The notes beneath the pieces were generated by a model, which had not been told where the DNA came from, made no database searches, and was given only the letters and a program-made list of their open reading frames with translations. Shown here one piece after another: positions 1 through 7,985 of a stretch of DNA of 40,133 nucleotides (within the stretch, counting starts at the first letter, position 1; each line of letters begins with the position of its first letter). The position numbers and the translations under genes were made by a program. The stretch is from NCBI GenBank assembly GCA_030652035.1, contig JAUSBJ010000029.1, forward strand, positions 1 through 40,133, in the 5' to 3' direction. The stretch is from Sulfurimicrobium sp. GTDB lineage: Bacteria > Pseudomonadota > Gammaproteobacteria > Burkholderiales > Sulfuricellaceae.

Positions 1-70
1 CGAGCAAAATTGACGAACCCAGAGGGTTCAGAGTAAAAAGCTAAAAAACCGCGTCGCTTCGCTCCGGCCC

Positions 71-140
71 CGTCCACTTTGCCGTGGATCGTGCGTCCAG
101 TTTCCCGTGGAATGCTTGTCCACTTTGCGTGGAATACGCA
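71..140. repeat. Three degenerate ~23-bp tandem units
   Basis: Three imperfect units follow each other at about 71-93, 94-117 and 118-140. Each has the form GTCCA-C/G-TTT followed by CGTGGA. They sit directly upstream of the IS481-type transposase remnant and may be part of the left end of that dead element. Seen directly; the link to the insertion sequence is inferred. Confidence 0.4.
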
Positions 141-300
141 CCTTGGAGAGATGTGAAACCGATGGACGAGAAGATACTGTTTATTGCTGACCACCTGCGC
201 GAACCGGGCAGTTTCAGCCATCTCTGTGAACGCTATGGCATCAGTCGCAAGACGGGTTACAAATGGGTCGAGCGCTATCAGTCTGCGGGCCTGAGCAGTG
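141..300 (+). pseudogene. IS481-type transposase N-terminal remnant
   Basis: The reading frame through 141-300 encodes PWRDVKPMDEK and then an HTH region containing LCERYGISRKTGYKWVERY, typical of the N-terminal helix-turn-helix of IS481-family transposases. The expected start codon before PWRDVKP is GCA instead of ATG. The frame is cut at about 299, where sequence shared with the dispersed repeat at 4078 begins. The DDE catalytic domain is absent, so this is a dead fragment of about 55 residues. Confidence 0.7.
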
Positions 301-402
301 CGCGGGGTCAGGTCTTGCAAAGTCACATGGGGAGCAACGGCTTCATCCCTTGATTCGTGGCACACTGAGCCACATGGTTTTGTGCGCTTCGCGAATGTTT
401 GA

Positions 403-955
403 TGCCGGGGCCGCCCGGCTGCGGGTCCATTTCTTTTGCTTGCCCAAAAGAAAATAGACGAAAGAAAAGGGCACCCCGCTGCGCCGCCCTGCGGGTTCCT
501 TCGGCTTGTCAGGCAAATTGGGCGTCTGCGCAACTCGCCCTGGCAGCCCGCACAAAACGCGGGCTACTGCGGAACTCGAACAGGGCGCAGCCGACACCCC
601 CCAATCCGCCTGCCAATCCGAAGCGGCGCAGAGGGGAAGCGGGTGGCGATTCAACGCTCGGCTCCCGGAAAAATTCAGCGCGATGAACGTGGCAAAGGAG
701 CACCCTTCCCTTCAAGGGAAGGGCCAGAGATGGGATGGTGTTGTACTTCCTCCCCTCGGTCCACCGCCGAGCAGCACAGGCAAGCCGGGGGCAGTCGACG
801 AGGACTGTCTGAGCGCGCAGCGCGAGTTGCGCAGCCGCCCGGCTTGGCGAGCAGCGCAGGGAACCCCGCTAGGGGCGGTGGATGGGGCGGCCTTTCTTTG
901 GTTACCTTTCTTTAGCCGTATAAAGAAAGTAACCCGCTGCCGGGCGGCCCCGGCA
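403..955 (+). repeat. Non-coding dispersed element, copy 1 (24-bp terminal inverted repeats)
   Basis: The element is bounded by near-perfect 24-bp inverted repeats at 403-426 and 932-955 (core GCCGGGGCCGCCCGGC; one mismatch). No ORF inside resembles a protein; the long frames are GC-rich shadows. The left flank (about 299-402) and right flank (956-1030) both recur around copy 2 at 4181-4671, but the 500-bp core is in the opposite orientation there. This resembles a MITE-like or invertible non-autonomous unit. Boundaries come from the sequence; mobility is inferred. Confidence 0.7.
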
Positions 956-967
956 CCCAAACATCCT

Positions 968-1027
968 CTACCACTTCAACACCCTCTCCCCCATCCACCA
1001 CCCAATCAACCGATTCGCGATCATGGG
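968..1027 (-). pseudogene. C-terminal fragment of an NrsF-like (DUF1109) gene
   Basis: Read on the minus strand, 1024-968 gives MIANRLIGWWMGERVLKW and a stop. It matches the last 18 codons of the intact nrsF-like gene at 4683-5318 (MLGIGLIGWWMGKRVLKW). It lies at the same distance from the repeat element as the intact gene end does from copy 2. This is therefore a duplicated 3' end carried with the repeat rather than an independent gene. Confidence 0.7.
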
Positions 1028-1221
1028 TTCAGGCCTTGATTCATGGCACTGACCCCAAGTGTGCGTGTATCAATGAAGATGTGGATGGTGCTGCGTTCAC
1101 CGAATTGCGGGCTCGAGTGGATTTAGACGCATGACAATTCGCTGCAGTGCCATTTGGCAGCATGCCAGCAGATAGCTGGTTACCATATCGTCGTGGCGCT
1201 TGCTTCTGCCTGAGCTGAGGT
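1028..1221. other. Intergenic, no gene seen
   Basis: Between the repeat flank and the histidine kinase stop there is no plausible reading frame, RNA gene or clear terminator. Together with 1-1027 this makes the first 1.2 kb a repeat-only zone. Confidence 0.5.
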
Positions 1222-3792
1222 TCATCTGTCGGATGTGGACGTGGTCTCGGTGTATTCCGGCAGGATAAACCAGAATGTCGTACCTACCCCTTGCTTGCTG
1301 GAGAAGCCAATCTCACCATGCATCATTTCGACAATAGCCTTGGTGATGCTCAGGCCCAGTCCGGTGCCGCCTTTATGGCGGGTATCGGAGGAGTCGGCCT
1401 GGGTAAATTTCTCGAAAATCCGCTCGTGGAAAGCTTCCGGAATGCCGACGCCATGATCGGTAACGGCAATGCGTACCCGCTGATTCTCCAGCGTGGTTGC
1501 TATTTCAACTTGATCGCCCGGATGAGAAAACTTGGCGGCATTGGATAGCAGATTCGACATCACTTGAACCAGCCGCTCGCTGTCCGCATTGACCATTACC
1601 TCGGGCAGGGAAGAGGTAATGCGATAGCTCATCTGGTATTGCTCGGCATATCCGCCGTTGGCCGTAATGGCCTGCTCGATGAGGGGCATCAGGGCCTGAG
1701 GTTTTAAGTGGAAATCCATCTTGCCAGACTGAATTTTATCGATATCGAGAAGATCGTTGATCAGGGCCAGCAAGCGTTCGGTGTTTCCATATGCAATGGC
1801 AATCAGGGACTTTGCCTGGGCTGGCAGTTCGCCCGCCACACCACCCGAGACCAGGCCCAGAGAGCCGCGAATCGAGGTCAGGGGCGTCCTCAGCTCATGG
1901 CTGACGGTCGAAACAAACTCGCTCTTGAGGCTATCCATCTGTTTGCGCTTGCTGATGTCGGTTTGAATGCCGACCATTCTGTGGGGTTTGCCGTCTGCAT
2001 CGCATTGGACAATGGCGCGGCTCAGTATCCAGAGATAATGCCCGTCCTTGCAATGCAGGCGGTGCTCGCTCCGGAAATGTTCTGCATTGCCTGCCATGTA
2101 AGCATTGACTTCGCCCATGACGCGATCCAGGTCATCCGGATGAATGCGTTTGCGCCATTCTTCGGAAGAGTCGCTGATTTCATCTTGTGAAAAACCCAGC
2201 ATGGATTTCCAGCGCGGCGAGTAATAAACGCGGTCTGTTTTCATATCCAGATCCCACAAGCCGTCGTTTGCGCCACGCATCGCAAGGTCGAAGCGCTCTT
2301 CGCTGCGGCGCAGGTCTTCCTCTATTTTTTTGCGCTGCGAAATGTCGCGCACGATCCCGACAAAGAGGCGGGTTTGATCCGATTGCTGCACCTCGCTGAC
2401 GGCAAGGTCCATCGGGAAGGTTTCGCCATTTTTGCGGAGCCCGACTACCTCGCGCCCGATACCGATAAGTTTTTTGCTGCCAGTGGAGAGATAATTCACC
2501 AGGTAACCGTCGTGCGCGGAATGGTAGGGCTCAGGCATCAGCAAGTTGACGTTTTTCTCTTTGACTTCATCCAGCGCATAACCAAAGATCAATTCAGCCA
2601 TCCGGTTGAAGGATTGGATGCACCCCGCATCATCGATGGTGATGATGCCGTCGGCGGCATCATCCACGATGGCATGGGTCAGAGCCTCCTGCTTGCGCAG
2701 AGATGCAGTCATGCGGAGAGCGAGTTCCTGAGCGCGTGAACGTTGTGTTCCCAGCGACCAGACGACAGCCGAGAACAGCAGGCTGATGAGGATGCCGGCT
2801 AGTGCCACGATGGTGGATTTCGAGTGGTCGATAGCAGCTTCAAAAGTCGGGGTTGAGGTGATGACCAGGGTCCAGTCTTGCCACTCGATTTCAAGCTTGA
2901 CGACATGGCTGAACAATCTCACATGATTGGCATTGTTTCCATACATGATGCCGTCGTGGTCGTACATCAGCGTGTTGTCTGAAATTTCCGTGCCATCATA
3001 AATTTCCAGGTCGATATCGAAGGATTTTTCCTCCTGCCCCAGGATGCCGCGCATCAGGTTGGTCATACGGAAAGGGCTGTATACGTAGCCCAGCAAGGCA
3101 TTCTGGCGCTGTTCCACGGAATCCAGATTGACGCCCTTCCGATAAAGCGGCAGATACATCAGAAAGCCTGACTGGATATCCTTGCTAGTTTCCTGCTTGA
3201 GGATCACCTTGCCGGAAACAGCTGTGTGGCCTGTGTCACGTGCTCTTGCCATGGCGGCGTGGCGTGTTGCTTCGGAGAGCATGTCGAAACCGAAGGCGCG
3301 CTGGTTGCGCGCATCGAAAGGTTCGAGATAGATAATTGACGTATATTCAGGACGTTTCCCGGCTGGCTTGACGGTGTACTCGGGAAAGCCCTCTGAGCGA
3401 ATGCGCTCGATGTGTCGTTGAAGTTCGTCAGGCAGAATGTATTGCGAGAAACCGATGCCCTGGATCCCGGGAAAGTTTTCATTGATATTCAGGCTGCTGA
3501 CGTAGTCGTGCCAGGTTTGGCGAGAGACGTGTTCCGATGCATTGAACAAGCCTATGCCGCCGCGCAATACCTGCTCGTAGGCGTGCATGCGCACTTGAAC
3601 CGCTTCTCGGGTTCTTTCGGTTTCCTGCATGAAAGTGGCATAAGCAAGGGCTTGGGTGTTATTTTCGACCAAATGCCAGCTAAAGACGGTAAGCGACAGC
3701 GTAACCAGCAGTGTGATCCAGGCAAGTGGGGAGTGCCGACCGGAGCTTGATTGTGCTTCTGACGGTGCTGGGGATGGTATTTTTTTTTCCAT
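1222..3792 (-). CDS. CHASE-PAS-PAS sensor histidine kinase
   Basis: The 856-residue membrane-bound sensor kinase has a first membrane segment at about 23-40 and a periplasmic CHASE domain at about 75-290 (FPGIQGIGFSQ, EPFDARNQRAFGFDM), followed by a second membrane segment at about 326-347. Cytoplasmic parts are a FixL-like PAS (about 370-485), a PAS_3-type domain (about 505-615), a HisKA with the phospho-acceptor His632 in SHELRTP, and an HATPase with N box (747-751), D779-x-G781 and GGTGLGLS (808-815). All catalytic boxes are intact, so it should autophosphorylate. There is no receiver domain and no response regulator nearby, so it is an orphan kinase. CHASE domains sense small extracellular ligands; the ligand is unknown here. 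The ribosome binding site is weak. Confidence 0.93.
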   Translation of the reverse strand: MEKKIPSPAPSEAQSSSGRHSPLAWITLLVTLSLTVFSWHLVENNTQALAYATFMQETERTREAVQVRMHAYEQVLRGGIGLFNASEHVSRQTWHDYVSSLNINENFPGIQGIGFSQYILPDELQRHIERIRSEGFPEYTVKPAGKRPEYTSIIYLEPFDARNQRAFGFDMLSEATRHAAMARARDTGHTAVSGKVILKQETSKDIQSGFLMYLPLYRKGVNLDSVEQRQNALLGYVYSPFRMTNLMRGILGQEEKSFDIDLEIYDGTEISDNTLMYDHDGIMYGNNANHVRLFSHVVKLEIEWQDWTLVITSTPTFEAAIDHSKSTIVALAGILISLLFSAVVWSLGTQRSRAQELALRMTASLRKQEALTHAIVDDAADGIITIDDAGCIQSFNRMAELIFGYALDEVKEKNVNLLMPEPYHSAHDGYLVNYLSTGSKKLIGIGREVVGLRKNGETFPMDLAVSEVQQSDQTRLFVGIVRDISQRKKIEEDLRRSEERFDLAMRGANDGLWDLDMKTDRVYYSPRWKSMLGFSQDEISDSSEEWRKRIHPDDLDRVMGEVNAYMAGNAEHFRSEHRLHCKDGHYLWILSRAIVQCDADGKPHRMVGIQTDISKRKQMDSLKSEFVSTVSHELRTPLTSIRGSLGLVSGGVAGELPAQAKSLIAIAYGNTERLLALINDLLDIDKIQSGKMDFHLKPQALMPLIEQAITANGGYAEQYQMSYRITSSLPEVMVNADSERLVQVMSNLLSNAAKFSHPGDQVEIATTLENQRVRIAVTDHGVGIPEAFHERIFEKFTQADSSDTRHKGGTGLGLSITKAIVEMMHGEIGFSSKQGVGTTFWFILPEYTETTSTSDR

Positions 3793-4180
3793 ATGCCTAG
3801 CAATGTGAGATCAAGAAGTGTTGGTGAACTCTAACAGATTTTTTAAGCTTGGTGTCATCGTGCTAAGATAGCTTGATCCCTGTTTGTGAGGCTCAGAGGC
3901 TCCTAAATCTGGGGAGTTCATGGCGCGGCCCGGAGGCTGAAGACGCCGCTCATGCATAATGGGGTCACCCATCGGGATCAAGCGCATGCCGTAGCTTCCG
4001 GCATCGTCCTGACGGCCTTTGCTGCCCCAGAAAAACGTTGCTTCCAAGCCCCCGTCCAAATGCGCTGTGCGTGCTGTGCGTGGGGTCAGGTCTTGCAAAA
4101 TCACATTTGGAGCAACGGCTTCATCCCTTGATTCGTGTCACTGAGCCACAAGGTTTTGTGCGCTTCGCGAGTGATCTTAT
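3793..4180. other. Intergenic with left flank of repeat copy 2
   Basis: No convincing gene is seen. From 4078 to 4180 the sequence matches the 299-402 flank of repeat copy 1. The stretch 3811-4077 has a minus-strand frame (97 codons) with no recognisable motif, no good ribosome binding site and an end running into the repeat, so I do not call it a gene. Confidence 0.5.
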
Positions 4181-4671
4181 TGCCGGGGGCAGCCCGGCGG
4201 CTGATCACCTTTCTTGCTTCGCCAAGAAACGTAATCGAAAGAAGGCGACCCCCATCCACCACCCCTACGGGGTTCCCTGCGCCGCTCGCCAAGCCGGGCG
4301 GCGGTGGACCGAGGGAAGGTAAAGCCAACCCCACCCTGGCCCTCCCCTTGAAGGGAAGGGTGCTCCCGCCCTCACTTGCTAAGCCGCCACGCGATGGAGA
4401 GCTTTTCGGAGCGCCGAGCGTGGAACCTCCACCCTTTTCCCCTCTGCGCCGCTTCGGGTTGGCAGGCGGATTGGGGGGTGTCGGCTGCGCCCTGTTCGAG
4501 TTCCGCGGCAGGGCACGGTTTGTGTGCGCTGCTAGGGCGAGTTGCGCAGACGCCCAATTTGCCTGACAAGCCGAAGGAACCCGAAGGGCGGCGCGGTGGG
4601 GGGCCCTTTTCTTTCGTCTATTTCTTTTGGGCAAGCAAAAGAAATAGACCCGCTGCCGGGCGGCCCCGGCA
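4181..4671 (-). repeat. Non-coding dispersed element, copy 2 (core inverted)
   Basis: The right terminus 4648-4671 equals the right 24-bp terminus of copy 1; the left terminus 4181-4204 is degenerate. The core matches copy 1 only when read on the opposite strand: the segment with CTTGCCCAAAAGAAA lies at the left of copy 1 and at the right of copy 2. The outer flanks on both sides keep the same orientation in both copies. The right end touches the stop codon region of the nrsF-like gene. Confidence 0.7.
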
Positions 4672-4682
4672 CCCAAAATCCC

Positions 4683-5318
4683 TCACCACTTCAACACCCT
4701 CTTCCCCATCCACCAGCCAATCAACCCGATCCCCAGCATGGGCAGGTAGTGCCATTCGATGACGTGGAGGATCGAGTCGTTCAGCTCGTACATCCGCAGC
4801 CACAAGGCGCCGACGCTGAAGGCGAAAAGCAGCGCGACGCTGCCTGCCCAGCGGCAATGGGTGCTGGCGAATCTGCGCATGGAGAGGAAGGTCCAGACGG
4901 CGGGAAGCAGCGCGAACAGGGTGATGCTGACTGTGCATTCGAAGCTGTGCATGGGCAGCGGCGCAGGGGGCGCGTCAGCGCGCCAGGCGAAAAAGATGGT
5001 GACGATGAAGATGGCGAACAGACCGGCCGGCGCCACGGCCGCCTTCCTCATCTGGTGCAGGTCGGGGAAGGCCAGCACGGCGGCGCTCAGGGAGGTGGCG
5101 AGGACGATGAGCGCAAGGACCAGCATCTCGGCGACGAACCACGGCTCGTGGAATTTCTGCAGCAGGTCCGGGCGCAGGCCGGAAATCCACAGCGAGAGCA
5201 CGATGTAGCCCACGGCCGCCGCCACCCACCCGAGGCTCAGCATCAGGGGATGGGGCGCCGGCTTCACCGGGGCGGCATCCTGTGCCAGGCTATCCAGCAG
5301 TTCTTCAATGTTTGCCAT
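4683..5318 (-). CDS. nrsF: NrsF-type (DUF1109) anti-sigma factor
   Basis: The 211-residue protein has a short cytoplasmic N-terminus and about six membrane segments (roughly 27-46, 63-83, 97-112, 128-146, 156-174, 188-203), the layout of NrsF/DUF1109 anti-sigma factors. In Caulobacter, NrsF holds SigF at the membrane and releases it under metal stress through conserved cysteines. Here two cysteines, C128 and C155, are present and could play that sensing role (inference). The ATG overlaps the stop codon of the sigma factor gene by one base (TAATG), which implies translational coupling and a 1:1 pair. The last 18 codons are duplicated at 968-1027. Confidence 0.88.
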   Translation of the reverse strand: MANIEELLDSLAQDAAPVKPAPHPLMLSLGWVAAAVGYIVLSLWISGLRPDLLQKFHEPWFVAEMLVLALIVLATSLSAAVLAFPDLHQMRKAAVAPAGLFAIFIVTIFFAWRADAPPAPLPMHSFECTVSITLFALLPAVWTFLSMRRFASTHCRWAGSVALLFAFSVGALWLRMYELNDSILHVIEWHYLPMLGIGLIGWWMGKRVLKW

Positions 5319-5857
5319 TATCTTTCCAGTACCTTTCGCAATATCTTGTAGGCGCGGTGCGCCGCGACCTTGACCGCGGATTCATTCATGCCGGTTTTCT
5401 CGGCCACTTCTTTGGCGGTGTAACCCTCCCGGTGCATCATCTGCAGGATGGCGGCCTGCCTGGGCGGGAGTTTTTCAATTTCTCCACTGATGGATTCGTA
5501 GCTGATGTCGGATTTGGTTACATTTTCCTGCAATTCATTTTCCACTTCGGACAGTTCGACCGCGTGATGCAGCTGGTCGGCATAATGCGCGCGCAGATGA
5601 TCCTGCAGACGAAATTTGGCGATTGCGTAGGCCCAGGGCTTGTATGGCCGCTCGCCATCGTAGGTATGCCGTGCCTTGTGGATGGAGATCAGGATTTCCT
5701 GCAGCACGTCGTCCACCTCGCTGGCGGCATTGAGGCGCTGCGCCAGGTAGGGCCGCAGAAAGCGCGTGGTTTCCTGCAACAGCTGGGCATAGGCATGCTT
5801 GTCCCCGTCCAGGGACTGCTTCATCAGCGCTTCCAGATTTTCTGTTTTTACCGTCAA
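5318..5857 (-). CDS. sigF: ECF sigma factor, SigF-like
   Basis: The 179-residue ECF sigma factor has region 2 at about 15-90 (VDDVLQEILISIHKARHTY, RPYKPWAYAIAKFRLQDHLR) and region 4 at about 125-176 (LPPRQAAILQMM, the HTH TAKEVAEKTGMNESAVKVAAHRAYK). The best start is TTG at 5857 with AGGA seven bases upstream; an internal ATG at residue 12 is the alternative. It is co-transcribed with its NrsF-like anti-sigma factor. It is divergent from the buf/hvf operon, whose promoter matches the published Caulobacter SigF consensus. I infer that this sigma factor activates that operon on metal or oxidative stress. No copy of the SigF motif was seen in front of its own gene, so autoregulation is not supported. 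Confidence 0.92.
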   Translation of the reverse strand: MTVKTENLEALMKQSLDGDKHAYAQLLQETTRFLRPYLAQRLNAASEVDDVLQEILISIHKARHTYDGERPYKPWAYAIAKFRLQDHLRAHYADQLHHAVELSEVENELQENVTKSDISYESISGEIEKLPPRQAAILQMMHREGYTAKEVAEKTGMNESAVKVAAHRAYKILRKVLER

Positions 5858-5879
5858 AACTTGTCCTGAAAAATTCTTT

Positions 5880-5905
5880 GTAACCTTTTTTCGAGTCTGC
5901 CCGAA
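5880..5905 (+). promoter_or_regulatory. SigF-type ECF promoter of the buf/hvf operon
   Basis: GTAACC at 5880-5885 and CGAA at 5902-5905 are separated by exactly 16 bases. This is the GTAACC-N16-CGAA motif that I recall as the Caulobacter SigF consensus. It faces the precursor gene at 6018, leaving a 5' leader of about 105 bases. The motif and spacing are seen; that the neighbouring sigma factor uses it is inferred. Confidence 0.8.
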
Positions 5906-6017
5906 TTAACCAGCACACGGGGCAAAAATCGCTCTCGACTGATGTGCCGTGATGTTGATTTTTTTGCATCAAGCCCTTTTCAATGATGCCACCTTTTAAA
6001 AAATGGAGTAATGACCA

Positions 6018-6311
6018 ATGAAAAAACAGACTCTCGTTTCCCTCGCAATCGGTTCCGCCTTCACCACTGCCGTTCTTGCGCCAGTTGCGCATGCCGCCGG
6101 CGAAAACCCGTTCGGCGCCAGCAAGCTGCAGTCCGGTTACCATCTGGCGGAAGCGGACACAAAGATGAAAGATGGCAAGTGCGGCGAAGCCAAGTGCGGC
6201 TCTGACAAAAAAACGGAGAAAAAAACCGAGAAAAAGGCGGATGCCAAGTGCGGCGCCGATAACAAGGCCGACAAGAAAGCAGACGCCAAGTGCGGCGCTG
6301 ACAAGAAATAA
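6018..6311 (+). CDS. bufA2: HvfA/BufA2-type RiPP precursor with KCG repeats
   Basis: The 97-residue exported precursor has a signal peptide at 1-26 ending in VAHA and a low-complexity Lys/Ala/Asp-rich mature part. Its only cysteines (C55, C60, C78, C92) each sit in a KCG motif. In the HvfA/bufferin-2 family such cysteines are converted by the DUF692 enzyme to thiooxazole or oxazolone-thioamide groups that bind copper. The product would be a periplasmic metal-buffering peptide. A GGAG ribosome binding site lies at 6005-6008. It is the first gene of the operon and the only one followed by a hairpin before the next gene. Family assignment rests on the KCG motif pattern plus the neighbours; metal identity is inferred. 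Confidence 0.87.
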   Translation: MKKQTLVSLAIGSAFTTAVLAPVAHAAGENPFGASKLQSGYHLAEADTKMKDGKCGEAKCGSDKKTEKKTEKKADAKCGADNKADKKADAKCGADKK

Positions 6312-6325
6312 GTCAGAGGTGGATC

Positions 6326-6350
6326 AGCGGGCAGGGTTTGCCTGCCCGCT
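6326..6350 (+). promoter_or_regulatory. Hairpin between precursor and modification genes
   Basis: A perfect 10-bp stem (AGCGGGCAGG, 6326-6335) pairs with CCTGCCCGCT (6341-6350) around a 5-base loop. No U-run follows, so it is not a classical terminator. It could be a leaky attenuator or a 3'-end stabiliser that gives more precursor than enzyme message (inference). Confidence 0.6.
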
Positions 6351-6378
6351 CCACTCCATCACAGACAAGGAATCCAGC

Positions 6379-7245
6379 ATGCCAAACCATTTGATTCTGC
6401 CGCCGCGCCACGCTCATGGCGCAGGACTCGGTTTCCGGCGCGAACTGATCGAAGCGATGATGTCCGGCGTTCCTGATTCGATCCGCTTTTTCGAACTGGC
6501 CCCGGAAAACTGGGCCGGTATGGGCGGGCGTTCTGCCCGGCAGCTGCGTCACTTCACCGAGCGCTATCCTTTCGTCTGCCACGGATTGTCGCTGTCTCTG
6601 GGCGGCCCCGCCCCCCTGGACGAAACCCTGCTGCGCCGGATCAAGGCTTTCATGACCGAGCATGGCATCAGGCTCTATACCGAACACCTTTCCTGGTGCG
6701 CCGACGATAGCCACCTCTACGACCTGTTGCCGATCCCGTTCACCGAGGAAGTCGTGCGATGGACCTCCGAACGCATCCGGCGCGCTCAGGACATCCTGGA
6801 AATGCGCATCGGCATCGAAAATGCCTCGTATTACATCGCACCGCCCGGCGCCGAAATGAGCGAGGCGGAATTCATCCGCGCCATCATCGAGGAGGCCGAT
6901 TGCGCGCTGCACCTCGATGTCAACAATATCTACGTCAACAGCCGCAATTTCGGCTTCGACGCCCTCGAATTCATGCATGCCCTGCCGCTGGAACGCACCT
7001 GCTACGTGCATGTTGCCGGCCATTACACCGAACCGGACGGGCTGATCATCGACACCCACGGGGCCGAGATCATCGATCCCGTCTGGTCGATGCTCGAAGC
7101 GGCCTACCAGCGTATTGGCGGCGATGTGCCGACCTGCCTGGAACGCGACTTCAACCTGCCCGGCCTGGACATGCTGGCCGCCGAAGTCGGTCAGATTGCG
7201 CGGCTACAGGCGCAAGCAACCCTCATTCACGGCAAGGTGGCATGA
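6379..7245 (+). CDS. bufB: DUF692 multinuclear non-heme iron oxidase (HvfB/BufB)
   Basis: The 288-residue TIM-barrel enzyme of the MNIO (DUF692, MbnB-like) family installs thioamide-type changes on precursor cysteines using O2 and two or three iron atoms. Candidate metal ligands are conserved: H68 (CHGLSLSLG), E102 and H103 (TEHLSW), E147 (IGIENASYY), D180 (LHLDVNN), H211 and H215 (VHVAGH), D225 and H227 (DTHG), E255 (LERD). I start it at the ATG at 6379, with AAGGA upstream; longer frames run back into the precursor gene and are not used. Its stop overlaps the bufC start (ATGA), so it is coupled to its partner. Acts in the cytoplasm before export of the precursor. Confidence 0.94.
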   Translation: MPNHLILPPRHAHGAGLGFRRELIEAMMSGVPDSIRFFELAPENWAGMGGRSARQLRHFTERYPFVCHGLSLSLGGPAPLDETLLRRIKAFMTEHGIRLYTEHLSWCADDSHLYDLLPIPFTEEVVRWTSERIRRAQDILEMRIGIENASYYIAPPGAEMSEAEFIRAIIEEADCALHLDVNNIYVNSRNFGFDALEFMHALPLERTCYVHVAGHYTEPDGLIIDTHGAEIIDPVWSMLEAAYQRIGGDVPTCLERDFNLPGLDMLAAEVGQIARLQAQATLIHGKVA

Positions 7246-7985
7246 TGAACACCGATTTTCAGCAATTCCAGCGCGCCTTTGCCCACCATATCCGCAACCC
7301 CCGGCTATCGACACGGCCGGAAGGCGTCCCTGCTCGCGGCATGGCGGTTTATCAGGAGCTGCTTTTCAACAACATCCGCAGCTTTCTCGACTCATGCTTT
7401 CCGGTTTGCCGGTCGCTGCTCAGTGAAACCCGCTGGAACCGGCTCTGCCGCACTTTCTACCGCGACTGGCCCATGCACACGCCATGGTTCCGTGAAATTC
7501 CGCGCGAATTCGTGCGCTATCTGGCCGAGGCCCGGATCAGCCAGCCGCTGCCGCGCTGGTTTTCCGAACTGGCGCATTACGAATGGGCGGAACTGGCGGT
7601 CGACGTGATGGAAGCGCCCATTCCAGACCACGACCCGGCGGGAGACTTGCTTGGGCGGCATGCGCTGCTCAACCCGGCCTTGATGAACCTTGCCTATCAC
7701 TGGCCGGTGCATCGCATCGGCCCCGGATACCGGCCCCGCAAACCCTGCCCCAGCTATCTTGTGGTTTTTCGAGATGCCGATGAGACGGTGCAATTCACCG
7801 AGATCAATGCGGTCACAGCGCGCCTGCTGAACCTGCTGGCAAGCGCGCCCAGCAGCGGCGAAACCGCGCTGCGCCGGATCGCTGAAGAGTTGCAGCACCC
7901 CAGCCCCCGGCAGCTCATTGACTTCGGCGCCTCCACCCTGGCCGAACTTCGCAGACAGGGCATCATTCTCGGCACAGCGCCATGA
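7242..7985 (+). CDS. bufC: DUF2063 partner protein of the MNIO enzyme (HvfC/BufC)
   Basis: The 247-residue protein has an N-terminal HvfC/BufC (DUF2063) domain at about 5-100 (QFQRAFAHHIR, GMAVYQELLFNNIRSFLDSCFPV) and a C-terminal winged-helix-like half. In the family, this protein binds the MNIO and presents the precursor peptide, like a RiPP recognition element. An ATG pair at 7242/7245 gives two almost equal starts; the first overlaps the bufB stop. Its own stop overlaps the bufD start by ATGA. Overlaps throughout B-C-D fit a protein complex made in fixed ratio. Confidence 0.92.
   Translation: MMNTDFQQFQRAFAHHIRNPRLSTRPEGVPARGMAVYQELLFNNIRSFLDSCFPVCRSLLSETRWNRLCRTFYRDWPMHTPWFREIPREFVRYLAEARISQPLPRWFSELAHYEWAELAVDVMEAPIPDHDPAGDLLGRHALLNPALMNLAYHWPVHRIGPGYRPRKPCPSYLVVFRDADETVQFTEINAVTARLLNLLASAPSSGETALRRIAEELQHPSPRQLIDFGASTLAELRRQGIILGTAP

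Noticed and set aside
71..140. Short tandem units as a CRISPR array
   Set aside because: The units are imperfect, contiguous without spacers, and there are no cas genes in the window.
927..952. GTAACC at the edge of repeat copy 1 as a second SigF promoter
   Set aside because: The expected CGAA at 16 bases spacing is absent (CGGC there), and GTAACC is part of the repeat terminus.
3811..4104. 97-codon minus-strand frame between the histidine kinase and repeat copy 2
   Set aside because: Its 5' end lies in the repeat flank and no motif or ribosome binding site is present. It might be a fragment of an old gene, but I cannot support that.
4101..4676. Arginine/alanine/proline-rich frames across the dispersed repeats (also 399-1039)
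   Set aside because: Such frames appear on both strands of both repeat copies and resemble only the repeat itself. They lack protein-like composition and start signals.
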